Of a stretch of DNA of 64,000 nucleotides, positions 1 through 9,362 are shown piece after piece. The first letter of the stretch is position 1, and each line of letters starts with the position of its first letter. Below the pieces are notes generated by a model that had not been told where the DNA came from, ran no database searches, and saw only the letters and a list, made by a program, of their open reading frames with translations. Origin of the DNA: Candidatus Stramentimicrobium fermentans (GTDB taxonomy: Bacteria > Atribacterota > Phoenicimicrobiia > Phoenicimicrobiales > Stramentimicrobiaceae); the NCBI GenBank assembly GCA_012520575.1, contig JAAYOB010000018.1, positions 1 through 64,000 of the forward strand. Reading direction: 5' to 3'. A program made the translations under genes and the position numbers.

Positions 1-845
1 TAAAATTTCCCGATTTAACAGTAGATGGTTCTTTCCCTCTGGGGGCAGCTATTGCCGCCAGAATAATCTTTGCCGGTGGTAATCCCTTCCTGGCAATTAT
101 GTGGGCAATGGTCGGAGGTATATTGGCTGGAGGTTTAACTGCCTTTTTCCATACCAGGCTAAAATTTACCAATTTGCTCTCCAGTATCCTGACTATGACC
201 CTGCTTTATTCAGTTAATTTAAGAGTTATGGGAAAATCGAATATTCCCCTTTTAGGGAAAGTTAGTATTTTTGATATAGCCAAGAGCTGGTTTCCACAAT
301 TTTCGCTGGACCAGTTAACTCCCTTTATTTTTCTTATTGTGGTTCTACTGATAAAGCTCTTGCTCGATTTCTTTTTAGATACAGAGATAGGTATGGCTAT
401 TCGGGCAACGGGTGATAATGAACAGATGATACAAAGCTTAGGTGTTGATATCAGGCAGACTAAAGTTATGGGGTTATGTCTTTCCAATGCCTTGGTAGCC
501 CTTTCCGGCTCACTGTTTGCCCAATATTCCGGCTTTGCCGATGTGGGAATGGGCATCGGTACCATGGTTGCAGGTTTAGCTTCGGTTATTATTGGCCGCA
601 GTATTATTGGAGATAAGGGTAGCAACTCTTGGATTACATTTGGTGTAATTATCGGGTCAATTATCTACAGAATCACTGTAATGTTAGCTCTACGTTATGG
701 TTATCGATTAGGATTTCAACCGGGAGATCTAAAATTAATTTCAGTAATACTGGTAGTTATAGCACTAACAATTCCCTTTAGTAGAGGAAAGATCAAGGCC
801 ATAGTGGCAAGCAACGGGTCTAGTGGAAATAATAAATCAAATTAG
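1..845 (+). CDS. ABC transporter permease, 5'-truncated (COG4120-like, BPD_transp_2 fold)
   Basis: The gene enters from outside the window. The reading frame is open from base 3 (K-F-P-D-L-T-V-D-G-S), so the first in-frame ATG at 99 is internal. The visible 280 codons are very hydrophobic, with several membrane segments. They carry the TVDGSFPLGAA-type opening and a glycine-rich GMGIGTMVAGLASVIIG segment typical of permeases of the putative tryptophan/uncharacterised ABC importers that pair with a COG1101 ATPase. It would form the inner-membrane channel. The ATPase gene follows 14 bases downstream behind an AGGAGGT site, so the two are co-transcribed. A substrate-binding lipoprotein is expected just upstream, outside the window. 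The substrate cannot be read from sequence. Confidence 0.8.
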   Translation, partial: KFPDLTVDGSFPLGAAIAARIIFAGGNPFLAIMWAMVGGILAGGLTAFFHTRLKFTNLLSSILTMTLLYSVNLRVMGKSNIPLLGKVSIFDIAKSWFPQFSLDQLTPFIFLIVVLLIKLLLDFFLDTEIGMAIRATGDNEQMIQSLGVDIRQTKVMGLCLSNALVALSGSLFAQYSGFADVGMGIGTMVAGLASVIIGRSIIGDKGSNSWITFGVIIGSIIYRITVMLALRYGYRLGFQPGDLKLISVILVVIALTIPFSRGKIKAIVASNGSSGNNKSN

Positions 846-859
846 GAGGTAGCAGTATT

Positions 860-1651
860 ATGTTACAGCTGGAAAATGTATATAAATGTTTTGCTCGAGG
901 CACTTCTCATGAAACGGAGGCACTGAGAGGTATTAACTTGAATATCCCGAAAGAAGATTTTGTGACCGTTATTGGCAGTAATGGTGCCGGTAAATCTACG
1001 CTTTTAAATATCATTGCCGGAACCGTCCTGCCTGATAAGGGAAAAGTAAAGATTGACGGCTGTGAGTTTAGCAATAAAGCAGAGTATTTCCGTGCCAGGT
1101 TCATTGGTCGGGTTTTTCAGGATCCTTTGCTGGGCACTGCTCCTTCTATGACTGTTGAAGAGAACCTATCTTTAGCCATGAAGCGTTTTGGCAGAGGACT
1201 GCATTTTGGATTAAATAAGCAGAGAAGAGTATTTTTTCAAGAAAAATTAGCTCGGGTGGAATTGGGATTGGAATCCATGCTCAGCAAGAAGGCTTCTTCA
1301 CTTTCAGGTGGGCAGAGACAGGTTTTAACTATAATGATGGCAACCATGTTTGATCCCAAGATTTTGCTCTTGGATGAACCGACTGCTTCCTTAGATCCCG
1401 AGATTAGCAAAAAGATTCAACTTATCACTCAGGAGATTATCAAAGAAAGACGGCTAACCACTATTATGGTTACTCATAATATGCAGGAAGCACTGAGATA
1501 TGGTAATAGAACCATTATGATGGACAGAGGGCGGATCATCCTGGATATTGCCGGTAAAAAAAGAGAAAATATTAGCACGGATTATCTGATAAAACAGTTT
1601 TCTAAACTCAGAAAAGAAGAATTTGCCGAGGATAAGTTAATGCTCGCTTAA
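860..1651 (+). CDS. ABC transporter ATP-binding protein (partner of upstream permease)
   Basis: A 263-residue ABC ATPase that powers the upstream permease. Walker A is GSNGAGKST at residues 39-47, a Q-loop (FQDP) lies at about 86-89, the LSGGQRQ signature is at 148-154, Walker B ILLLDEP at 168-174, and the H-loop histidine is at about 206. Length and the long insert before the signature (FGRGLHFGLNK) match COG1101-type ATPases of putative amino-acid importers. The start ATG lies 10 bases after a strong AGGAGGT site at 845-851. A terminator-like hairpin follows at about 1717. Substrate unknown. Confidence 0.88.
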   Translation: MLQLENVYKCFARGTSHETEALRGINLNIPKEDFVTVIGSNGAGKSTLLNIIAGTVLPDKGKVKIDGCEFSNKAEYFRARFIGRVFQDPLLGTAPSMTVEENLSLAMKRFGRGLHFGLNKQRRVFFQEKLARVELGLESMLSKKASSLSGGQRQVLTIMMATMFDPKILLLDEPTASLDPEISKKIQLITQEIIKERRLTTIMVTHNMQEALRYGNRTIMMDRGRIILDIAGKKRENISTDYLIKQFSKLRKEEFAEDKLMLA

Positions 1652-1716
1652 AACGTATTTATACTAAAAAAGCAAAACCACCTTTGGCCTGAACGGTTTA
1701 AAAAATAGTCCTGAAT

Positions 1717-1754
1717 AAAAAAGTTCTCCCAAAGTCAGCAGGGGAACTTTTTAT
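1717..1754 (+). terminator. Intrinsic terminator after the ABC operon
   Basis: The left arm AAAAAGTTC-TCCC and right arm GGGGAACTTTTT pair with one bulge or wobble around a 10-base loop, and the right arm runs into a T-rich tail. It sits 65 bases after the ATPase stop and before the AlaX gene. Confidence 0.6.
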
Positions 1755-1827
1755 TTGTGGTAAAATTAAAGATAGATTTGTTTGGGTAGAGCACCTAGAT
1801 TTAATATTGAATAAAAGGAGGCGGCTA

Positions 1828-3036
1828 ATGGAGACCAAAAGGTTATACCATAAAGACTCTTACCAAACCAAATTCCAGGCTATTATTGTTGATAAATATC
1901 CGGTAACGGAACAGGGTAAACTAGCTATAGTTTTAAATCAGACCTGCTTTTATCCTAACAGTGGAGGGCAAATTAATGATAGAGGGACCATAGAGGGGAT
2001 ACCGGTTTTAGCGGTAGAGGAAGAAGGGGATAAAATAGCCCATTATTTAGAGCAGGAGATAAAAAATGGAATCGGAGATTCAGTTAATGGAGAAATTGAC
2101 TGGTATTATCGTCTGGACCATATGCAGCAGCATACCGGGCAACATATTCTCTCAGGTGTCTTGATGGAGCTCTGGCAAAGGGAGACTCAATCGTTTCATA
2201 TGGGTGAGGATATCTGTACTCTTGATATTCTTACTCTACCTCTCGATGAAGAAAGGATGAAGGAGGTAGAGTGGCGGGCAAATCAGATTGTCTATGAAAA
2301 CAGGGCAGTTCAACACTATTTTTCCCAAAATAAGATTAAATTGAGAACAGACCGTTTTAAGGAAAAACAGGAAAAGTTGGAGCAATTACGCATTATTGAT
2401 ATTGAAAATTTTGATAAATCTGCCTGCGGGGGTACTCATTGTGAACGAACCGGCGAGGTGGGTATTATCAAAATATTAGGGTGGGAAAACCGTAAGGACA
2501 AAATTAGGATATCTTTTCTTTGCGGTTGTAGGGCTTTGGGTGATTATCAGACAAAACATCTCATTCTAAAAACCCTTTCTCACTTTTTTACTACGGGAAT
2601 AGGAAATTTAGAAGAAAAGATCAGGCAATTAAGTCTGGAGCAGAAGGAATTGATCAAATCCTATAATAAGATGGAAAAAAGAATAAATGAATGGGAAAGT
2701 GCAGAATTGCAAGCGAAAAGTCGGCGAGAAATAAAAGGGATTTCCTTAATTGAAAAAATTTTTTCAGAACAAAAAATACAGAATTTGAATCAGATAGCCA
2801 TGTTGCTGGCTAAGGAAGAAAAGACGGTTATTATTTTAGCCAGCGAAGGTCCTGAGCCGGCAATATGTTTAGCACATTCGGCTGATTTGAATTGTAATCT
2901 GAAAGAAATAATGGATAAATTGCTTAGCGAATTTAACGGAAAGGGCGGCGGCTCCAATAATCTGGTTTTAGGTAAATTGGAAAGAAGAGAGGATATTAAA
3001 GAAGTCTGTCAGAGAGCTGTCGAATTAATCACTTAG
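1828..3036 (+). CDS. AlaX-like alanyl-tRNA editing protein with DHHA1 domain
   Basis: A 402-residue stand-alone relative of the alanyl-tRNA synthetase editing region, which deacylates mischarged Ser/Gly-tRNA-Ala in trans. The N-terminal part has the FYPNSGGQ motif at about 41-48 and the first zinc pair HTGQH at 102-106. The second zinc pair is CGGTH at 200-204. The C-terminal part ends in a glycine-rich GKGGGSNN block, as in DHHA1 domains. The length matches the long AlaX-L class. ATG 1828 is chosen over the in-frame TTG at 1807 because AAAGGAGG lies 6 bases before it. The next gene is unrelated. No aminoacylation domain is present, so it is not AlaRS itself. Confidence 0.88.
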   Translation: METKRLYHKDSYQTKFQAIIVDKYPVTEQGKLAIVLNQTCFYPNSGGQINDRGTIEGIPVLAVEEEGDKIAHYLEQEIKNGIGDSVNGEIDWYYRLDHMQQHTGQHILSGVLMELWQRETQSFHMGEDICTLDILTLPLDEERMKEVEWRANQIVYENRAVQHYFSQNKIKLRTDRFKEKQEKLEQLRIIDIENFDKSACGGTHCERTGEVGIIKILGWENRKDKIRISFLCGCRALGDYQTKHLILKTLSHFFTTGIGNLEEKIRQLSLEQKELIKSYNKMEKRINEWESAELQAKSRREIKGISLIEKIFSEQKIQNLNQIAMLLAKEEKTVIILASEGPEPAICLAHSADLNCNLKEIMDKLLSEFNGKGGGSNNLVLGKLERREDIKEVCQRAVELIT

Positions 3037-3094
3037 CTAATTTCTAAATGTTTTTAGGAATAAATAAAGAAATAAAAAAGGTACACAGAGTTAG

Positions 3095-4258
3095 ATGCAT
3101 AAAAATCTCTTGCTCTCTTGGAAACATAATAACAGAGTTTCTGCAGTTGTTATGATTATAGTATTTACCATACTCTTTTTTATGGTAACCTTACCGGTTT
3201 CTGCTGAACGGGATTTTAAAAAGGAAGAAAAAATCGGTCGCAAGATAGCCGCTAGAATAGAAAAGCAATATGAACCGGTAGAAGATGACGAATTAATCCG
3301 GAAAGTTCAGCAAATAGGAGAACATTTGAAAGAGGTTTCAGGAATAGCGGAGATTAATTATCAGTTTAAAATTATTGAGCGCGAGGGGCCTAATGCTTTT
3401 GCCTTTCCAGGTGGATTTATCTTTCTAACGGCGGATTTGCTTGATTATGTGCAATCAGATGATGAGCTGGCAGCAGTTATGGCACATGAAATGGGGCATG
3501 TCATACATCAACATTCCATTAAACAGTTGAAGGATAGTAAAAAATTGAAACTGGTAGAGCTGATTACTATACTGGTAACCGGTGACCCGGCATTGGGGAT
3601 ACTGAGTGAGCTAACCGGTATTACCATCCTTAATGCTTATCGTCGGGAATATGAAGAAGAGGCGGATTTTACAGCATTAGAATTACTTTATAAGAGTCGC
3701 CTCTATCATCCTATCGCCCTATTGACTTATTTTGAAAGGGTAAATAGCGAGAAAATATTAAAACCTGATATAAGGATGGGGATTTTTCAAACCCACCCCG
3801 ATGTAGAATATCGGATTAAAAAGATTAAAGAATATCTCTCTGAGCACAATATTCCCCTTAATCGGCGGCTAACGACCAACTATTTACGGGTCACCGGTGA
3901 TGTTCAGAAAGAGGGGCAAGTATTCGTGGTGTATATTCTGCTTAATGAGGAGCCGGTTCTATCTTTTAGCGGTAATGAAGAAGAGATGCTCAGGGTTAAG
4001 ATGACTAATGTAGTTTCTAATTTTGACCATGTACTGAGATTAGACCTGGAAGCCTATGAAATAACGGTAAATAGCTCTGAAGCGGAGCAATGTGCTTCAC
4101 TGAGTATAGGTAACAAAATGATAGTCTCTCTAACCCCTGAGGAAGTTCAATTCCAGGAGTTAACTTCTTTTGAAGTATTACAAAAGGCCAAAGACATAAT
4201 TGCCCGCATTTTGTGGAGAATGAAATTAGCATTACCTATCCTGCTGCTAAATCCGTAA
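3095..4258 (+). CDS. Secreted/membrane-anchored M48 family zinc metalloprotease
   Basis: 387 residues. A hydrophobic signal or anchor at about 16-37 ends at VSA, so the protease acts outside the cytoplasmic membrane. The zinc motif HEMGH is at 131-135 and the third-ligand region EYEEEADF at about 186-192, the usual M48 layout. The preceding FAFPGGFIF and DELAAVMAHE blocks are also typical of BepA/YcaL-type proteases. The C-terminal 120 residues resemble no TPR repeat that I can see and may be a separate beta-rich domain. It probably takes part in envelope protein quality control. The gene is monocistronic and converges on the symporter gene. Confidence 0.85.
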   Translation: MHKNLLLSWKHNNRVSAVVMIIVFTILFFMVTLPVSAERDFKKEEKIGRKIAARIEKQYEPVEDDELIRKVQQIGEHLKEVSGIAEINYQFKIIEREGPNAFAFPGGFIFLTADLLDYVQSDDELAAVMAHEMGHVIHQHSIKQLKDSKKLKLVELITILVTGDPALGILSELTGITILNAYRREYEEEADFTALELLYKSRLYHPIALLTYFERVNSEKILKPDIRMGIFQTHPDVEYRIKKIKEYLSEHNIPLNRRLTTNYLRVTGDVQKEGQVFVVYILLNEEPVLSFSGNEEEMLRVKMTNVVSNFDHVLRLDLEAYEITVNSSEAEQCASLSIGNKMIVSLTPEEVQFQELTSFEVLQKAKDIIARILWRMKLALPILLLNP

Positions 4259-4289
4259 ACTATTATATTAAACTTACCCCAATAAAAAA

Positions 4290-4324
4290 CCCGGTATTCC
4301 CTCAGATTCTGAGGGAATACCGGG
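4290..4324 (-). terminator. Strong hairpin terminator between convergent genes
   Basis: A perfect 16-base-pair stem (arms CCCGGTATTCCCTCAG and CTGAGGGAATACCGGG) with a 3-base loop. On the minus strand it is followed by GTTTTTTATT, so it best serves the symporter gene; the plus-strand side lacks a T-run. Confidence 0.85.
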
Positions 4325-4357
4325 CTGGCAAACCTATCGTTCAGTAATAACAAATAA

Positions 4358-5701
4358 TTAGCCTAAAATACCTACGCTGTTTAGAAATACCAAAAAGATA
4401 GCAATTGGTACTATGTATTTTATTAAGAAAGCATAACCAGAGCCCAGTTTAGCACTGGCGCCAATACTAGATTCTTCTATGGCTTTATCAGTACCCCAAT
4501 ACCATCCAATGAAGGCAGCGGTAAGCATGCCGCCAAGGGGAAGCATTATATTGTTTGCCACAAAGTCAAAAGAATCCAGCAGGTCCATTCCCCTTATCGG
4601 TAAAATGTGAGATAGCTTACTGTATCCCAAGGCCGGGAAGAAGCCCAGCAGCCAGATAAGTAGGCCCATGATAAGTGTAGCTTTTTTCCGATTAAACTTC
4701 ATTTCATCGATAAAGTAGGCGGTTGCAACCTCCAGCAAGGAAATGGCTGAAGTTAAGGCGGCTATCATCAACAAGGTAAAGAACATAAAGCCAAATAGGT
4801 GTCCGGAAGGTCCCATCTTAGCAAGAACTGCCGGAATAGTGATAAAGGTAAGGCCAGGACCCGCTCCAGGTTCCAAGCCAAAGGCAAAAACTGCGGGGAA
4901 AATAACGAAGCCAGCCAATATAGCTACAGATGTATCGCTAACGACTATATATCTGGCAGAAAGAGGAATATCTTCTTTTTTACTCAGGTAACTACCATAA
5001 GTAATCATGCAGCCCATACCCAAGCTTAGAGAAAAGAAGACCTGTCCAAGGGCAGCCAGGAAACCTTCACCGCTGAAATTAGCCAGTACTGGTTTTAAAT
5101 AGAAAGTTAAACCTGCCCCTGCCCCGGGCAATGTTACTGAGCGGATAATTAGAATAATTAACAAGACAAATAAAGCCGGCATCAAAATCAAGGACCAGCG
5201 CTCAATTCCCTTTTCAATCCCACCAGCCACGATGCCTATACAAAGCAGCATAAATACGGTATGGTAGAACAAGATTGCGCCCGGATTGGTGATTAACCCC
5301 ACAAATATATCACCAGGCACGGCATCAGCAACCATATAAGTACCTGATTTAAACATATATGCCAGTGCCCAGCCCGCTACTACTGAATAGTAGGAAAGTA
5401 TTATAAAGCCGGCGAGCACACCCATATAGCCAACTAAAATCCAAGGCGTTCCGGGAGCAAGTGCCTTAAATGCACCGACGGCAGCTCTCTGTGTTTTACG
5501 TCCAAGCAGCAATTCTGAATTCATTACGGGATAGCCGACAAATATTAATATAAGAATATAGACTAAGACAAATGCTCCACCACCGTATTTGCCAGTGATA
5601 AAAGGGAATCTCCAGATATTCCCCAAACCGATTGCAGAGCCGGCAGCAGCAGCGATAAAACCTATACGCGATTGCCACTGTTCTCTTTGATTTCCATCCA
5701 T
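4358..5701 (-). CDS. Neurotransmitter:sodium symporter family (NSS/LeuT-fold) transporter
   Basis: A 447-residue integral membrane protein with about 11-12 hydrophobic helices. The N-terminus has the NSS hallmark W-x-SR-x-GF followed by GNIWRFPF, the unwound helix 1 that binds sodium and substrate. Family members import amino acids or related compounds with Na+. ATG 5701 is chosen because AGGAG lies 9 bases upstream, whereas the in-frame TTG at 5710 touches that site. It stands alone on the minus strand, with a consensus-like promoter about 250 bases upstream and a strong terminator downstream. The specific substrate (for example tryptophan, alanine or leucine) cannot be told. Confidence 0.92.
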   Translation of the reverse strand: MDGNQREQWQSRIGFIAAAAGSAIGLGNIWRFPFITGKYGGGAFVLVYILILIFVGYPVMNSELLLGRKTQRAAVGAFKALAPGTPWILVGYMGVLAGFIILSYYSVVAGWALAYMFKSGTYMVADAVPGDIFVGLITNPGAILFYHTVFMLLCIGIVAGGIEKGIERWSLILMPALFVLLIILIIRSVTLPGAGAGLTFYLKPVLANFSGEGFLAALGQVFFSLSLGMGCMITYGSYLSKKEDIPLSARYIVVSDTSVAILAGFVIFPAVFAFGLEPGAGPGLTFITIPAVLAKMGPSGHLFGFMFFTLLMIAALTSAISLLEVATAYFIDEMKFNRKKATLIMGLLIWLLGFFPALGYSKLSHILPIRGMDLLDSFDFVANNIMLPLGGMLTAAFIGWYWGTDKAIEESSIGASAKLGSGYAFLIKYIVPIAIFLVFLNSVGILG

Positions 5702-6323
5702 TCTTTTCAACTCCTTTTAAAATTAAATTTCATGATATTAATTTAGAATAAAAAATAAGTAAAATGATTCTTCAAATTGATTTTACAATGCAGGTATTTG
5801 AATGATTACCCCCCTCCCTTTAGTTTATTCTATTAGGTTAGTTTTTTGTAATTGAGCAGAACGATAGATTTATGTTTATTTAACGTAACCCATTGCAGTA
5901 ATGACCTTGTCAGTTATGAGTAAGTCTTAATACGTATAATTGATTCAGTATGTTAGCACAATCAAATATCAATGTCAAAAATAGGAGATGAACAAAATAT
6001 TGTTTTGAGAATAATTCCATTTAACTATAGAAAGTTTTTGTTTCAAGAGCTAAATAAATACAAGTATTTTGCGCTGGAGAGAGCACAACTATTAAAGCAG
6101 CCTTTATCTTGTATATATCCTACCATATAAATTATTACATTGCAATAACTTTTACAGAATACTAAATACTGTATTTTGGGATTAGAATATTCTATATCTT
6201 TACCGATACCGGGTCAACTTTTCATCGGCGGCATTTGTACTATAATTTTTCAGTTATGTTATTATAGTTATTAATTGCTATTAAATTTGATACGCTGTTT
6301 TTCATAAAGAAAAAGGTATAAAA
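5702..6323. other. Divergent intergenic region (622 bases)
   Basis: This lies between the minus-strand symporter and plus-strand acylphosphatase. Apart from the minus-strand promoter at 5950-5978 it is AT-rich and open in no convincing frame. A C-rich run (CCCCCCTCCC) lies at about 5810. I see no RNA gene or riboswitch. Confidence 0.5.
5950..5978 (-). promoter_or_regulatory. Sigma-70-type promoter for the NSS symporter
   Basis: On the minus strand, TTGACA (5973-5978) is followed after 17 bases by TAACAT (5950-5955). It would give a leader of about 240 bases before the symporter start. Confidence 0.5.
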
Positions 6324-6611
6324 ATGAAAAAGAACAAAGAAAAGGCAGGTGCCTATATCAGAGTGAGCGGTATGGTGCAGGGAGTCGCTTATCGCCATTA
6401 TGCCCGAGAAGTTGCTGAGCAGCTTGGCATTAAGGGCTGTATTAAAAATTTGATTAATGGTGACGTAGAATTGATAGTAGAAGGTTCTCAAAAGGCGGTA
6501 AAACAGATGATTGAATGGTGCAAAGAGGGCCCTCGTTTAGCGATTGTTGAGAATATTGAGGTAGACTGGTTACCCTATTCGGGGGAATTTAACCGGTTTT
6601 ATATAAGATGA
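6324..6611 (+). CDS. acyP: Acylphosphatase
   Basis: A 95-residue acylphosphatase, the usual family size, which hydrolyses carboxyl-phosphate bonds such as acetyl or carbamoyl phosphate. The phosphate loop VQGVAYRH holds the catalytic Arg24, and the catalytic Asn is Asn42 in GCIKNLINGDVE. The C-terminal strand RFYIR is also standard. The start is ATG 6324; the ribosome site is weak (AAAGGT). It is followed by the CcdA gene, with no clear functional link. Confidence 0.92.
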   Translation: MKKNKEKAGAYIRVSGMVQGVAYRHYAREVAEQLGIKGCIKNLINGDVELIVEGSQKAVKQMIEWCKEGPRLAIVENIEVDWLPYSGEFNRFYIR

Positions 6612-6712
6612 TTTGATGATTTATAATTAGAATTTGAATATTATAGTTTTAGCTTTTATAATTTTAGTTGATATTTGTTTCCTATTAAAAAGGCAAAAGA
6701 AAGGTGAAAGGT

Positions 6713-7435
6713 ATGTTAATCTTACAGGATGTTTCTTTTTTAGCCGCTTTTATGGCAGGAGTTCTTTCTTTTCTTTCCCCCTGCCTTCTACCCTTAGTAC
6801 CGGGATATATCTCTTTTATATCCGGATTATCTTTAGAAGAACTCAGCTCCCCAGACCATAGAAGCAGCGCCTCTCTATATCGGATTTTAACCGGTGCTTT
6901 CAGTTTTATTCTGGGCTTTTCTTTGGTATTTGTGTCTTTAGGTGCCTCAGCCACCTTATTAAGTAAATTTATGCAGGAATACGCGCTCTGGTTTAAAAGA
7001 ATAGGTGGTGCAATTATTATTATTTTTGGCTTGCACATGCTGCACGTGATAAATATTCCCTTTCTACAATATCAAAAGAAAATTAACCTGAAACAGTCCG
7101 TATCTTTCAATATATTTCTGACCCCTTTTCTTATCGGTTTTGCCTTTGCCTTCGGCTGGACACCCTGTATCGGCCCCATTTTAGCGTCTATTTTGCTCTA
7201 TGCCGGTACGCAGGAGACGGTAAATAAGGGAATTGTTCTGCTCTTGTTTTATTCCGCCGGGCTAGGCGTTCCCTTTTTGTTGACCGCATTGGCGGTCAAT
7301 CAGTTTTATAAAATAGCAAGCAAAATAAAAAAAGCTTTTCTCATTATAGAAGTCGTGGGAGGAGTGCTATTAATCATTATCGGTATCCTGGTTTTTAGTG
7401 ATAACCTCTCTCTCCTCTCTAAGTTAGCCGGATAA
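6713..7435 (+). CDS. ccdA: CcdA-like thiol:disulfide interchange membrane protein
   Basis: A 240-residue membrane protein with six hydrophobic helices that carries electrons across the inner membrane to extracytoplasmic thioredoxin-like proteins. The two conserved redox cysteines sit in SPCLLPLVPGY (Cys24) and GWTPCIGP (Cys152), the pattern of CcdA/DsbD transmembrane domains. ATG 6713 has AAAGG at 8 bases; GTG 6704 is the alternative. A lipoprotein with a thioredoxin CGWC motif follows 51 bases downstream and is the obvious partner. The pair may serve cytochrome c maturation or extracytoplasmic disulfide reduction; no cytochrome gene is present here. Confidence 0.88.
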   Translation: MLILQDVSFLAAFMAGVLSFLSPCLLPLVPGYISFISGLSLEELSSPDHRSSASLYRILTGAFSFILGFSLVFVSLGASATLLSKFMQEYALWFKRIGGAIIIIFGLHMLHVINIPFLQYQKKINLKQSVSFNIFLTPFLIGFAFAFGWTPCIGPILASILLYAGTQETVNKGIVLLLFYSAGLGVPFLLTALAVNQFYKIASKIKKAFLIIEVVGGVLLIIIGILVFSDNLSLLSKLAG

Positions 7436-7486
7436 AAATTGACTTAGCATAAACTTAGTTTATAATTTAAAAATATTCTAAAAATT

Positions 7487-8053
7487 ATGAAGAAGGTAAG
7501 AATAATGTTGTTAAACAGAAGAAGAATAGGTTTACATATATTAGTTTTGGTAATAGCTTTGTCCTTTGTCTTGATAAGTTGTTCCAATGACCAGGCTAAA
7601 TCTACTGAAAAAGAAAAAGAAGAAAAATTTACCTGGCTCCCTTACGATCAGGCTCTGAGCAAATCCAGTGTGGAAAATGTTCCCACCTTGCTATATTTTT
7701 ACTCTGACAATTGTGGCTGGTGTAGGAAGATGGAACAGGAAAACTTTGCTAACAAAGAAGTGCAGGATATCTTAATTGAATATTTTGCCAGTGTGCGGAT
7801 CGACAGCAATTCCAGCAATAACGTTGTAGCAGGGGCGCAAAAAATGACCGAGAAGCAATTGTCTGCTGAGCTTTATAATGTTACCGGACTTCCAACTATC
7901 TGGTTTTTGGATAGCGAGAACCAGAAAATCGCTAACTTACCGGGCTTTGTACCTGTTGATACCTTTTTAGATATACTGCACTATATTGGAGAAGGCTATT
8001 ATAAAGAGCACACCTTTCCGGAGTATTTAGAATTAAAACAAGAGAGTCAATAA
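7487..8053 (+). CDS. Thioredoxin-like lipoprotein (DUF255/Thioredoxin_7 type)
   Basis: 188 residues. A charged N-terminus (KKVRIMLLNRRR), a hydrophobic stretch and a lipobox VLISC with Cys32 mark it as a lipoprotein. After a lysine/glutamate-rich linker comes a thioredoxin-like domain with active site CGWC at 76-79 and a likely cis-proline in the TGLPTIWF segment. KMEQENF after the CxxC is typical of the DUF255/SoxW-like subgroup. Its position behind ccdA suggests it receives electrons from CcdA and reduces exported protein disulfides. Function on a particular client is not visible. Confidence 0.85.
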   Translation: MKKVRIMLLNRRRIGLHILVLVIALSFVLISCSNDQAKSTEKEKEEKFTWLPYDQALSKSSVENVPTLLYFYSDNCGWCRKMEQENFANKEVQDILIEYFASVRIDSNSSNNVVAGAQKMTEKQLSAELYNVTGLPTIWFLDSENQKIANLPGFVPVDTFLDILHYIGEGYYKEHTFPEYLELKQESQ

Positions 8054-8265
8054 TAACCTTTAATTCAAGATATAATTCCAAAAGCCAGTGCTATACTTCT
8101 GAACTGATTGGTTTTCAGTCGAGCAGCCTTCTGAAAATTATAGCAATCACCACTTTATTTAACCCAACGGGTATTCCCCGCTGTGAAGATGTGGGTGTCT
8201 GTACTAATATGTCATCTATTTTGTGACCGGCTTCGGCTAAAAATATTTTAGTCTGGTAGAATAAA

Positions 8266-9246
8266 TTGGAAAATGTTACACTTAAAATAGAGAGCACTAT
8301 TAAAAACATAAGGAGAACTGCGGCAGAGGAGACTGTTATTGTTGCCTTTTCCGGAGGGTTGGACAGTACAGTAACATTATTTTTAGCCAAAGAAGCCTTG
8401 GGAAAGAAGAAAGTAATTGCAGCCCATGTAGATTTTGGATTATTTACTTACCATAAGGTTTATCAGAATGTCAAGACAATTTGTGATGAAATTGGAGTGC
8501 CGTTACAAATCATTTCCGGAGTATCAGAGCAGCGCAGCATAATGAAAGGCGGCCCCGATTGCAATCTCTGTACCAGAAAAGTAAAATTAGGGTTAATTAG
8601 GGCAAAATTTAACAACCGGCTTATTCTTACCGGTTCCAACCAGAGCGATAGCTGGGGTCAATATGGAATAATGTTCGTTGATGGTTTTTATGCTCCGCTC
8701 TTTCATTATTCCAAAAAAGATATAGAAAATATAGCTACATATTTGAACTTAAAAGTTGAACACATTGGAGAAAATGTTTATCGGGAAGGATGTAAATTAA
8801 AACACCTGCTTAAGCCACTGATTAGCATGACCTATCACGGTCAGGCAGTCTCTTTGGCTAACGAAATACTGCTACAACAAATAAATAAATTAAATCTCAC
8901 TACCTCTATTGCCAATGTTAAAATTATTGGTCCTTTAAGCAGGAATATCGGGTTGATTAATGTTTTTCCCATACCGAATTGTCAGCATAGAAATGTAATT
9001 ATTAAAAAAATTAGCAGTATAGCTGAAATTGATGACTGTCTAATAGTAGATAGACCATTGGAATTGACCATAAAGGCGAACAGGGGACAGTTCAATAATC
9101 TGCGTTCACGCTACTGGCTCGAGAGAGGGAGGCTGCAGCCGGAATTTGCTGCACCATTGAAATTTAAATGGCTTTTGACCACAAATCGTAGACTGCAAAC
9201 ATTTCAGGTTGTCGCTTTTAATCCGGCGGGAACCCCATGCCTGTAA
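8266..9246 (+). CDS. PP-loop superfamily ATPase with CxxC (LarE/TtcA-like N-terminus), unusual C-terminus
   Basis: 326 residues. The N-terminal half is a PP-loop nucleotide alpha-hydrolase domain: SGGLDST at 29-35, AAHVDFG after strand 2, and a GPDCNLC cysteine pair (Cys99, Cys102) at the position where LarE and related sulfur-transfer enzymes have a CxxC. LTGSNQSDSWGQYG is a second conserved loop. Such enzymes adenylate a substrate and often insert sulfur. Residues from about 190 to the end, finishing AGTPCL, match no family I recognise. TTG 8266 is the only reasonable start and has a weak ribosome site. Function beyond the superfamily is undetermined. Confidence 0.7.
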   Translation: MENVTLKIESTIKNIRRTAAEETVIVAFSGGLDSTVTLFLAKEALGKKKVIAAHVDFGLFTYHKVYQNVKTICDEIGVPLQIISGVSEQRSIMKGGPDCNLCTRKVKLGLIRAKFNNRLILTGSNQSDSWGQYGIMFVDGFYAPLFHYSKKDIENIATYLNLKVEHIGENVYREGCKLKHLLKPLISMTYHGQAVSLANEILLQQINKLNLTTSIANVKIIGPLSRNIGLINVFPIPNCQHRNVIIKKISSIAEIDDCLIVDRPLELTIKANRGQFNNLRSRYWLERGRLQPEFAAPLKFKWLLTTNRRLQTFQVVAFNPAGTPCL

Positions 9247-9362
9247 GGGTGAGGGTATGTATATAATGTGATATTTAGGTTAGAATAACTTTGAGAGGGA
9301 AAATTATTCTATTAGCGTATTATAGTCATATTTTAAAAAATTGATATAAAGGAGTATATTTT

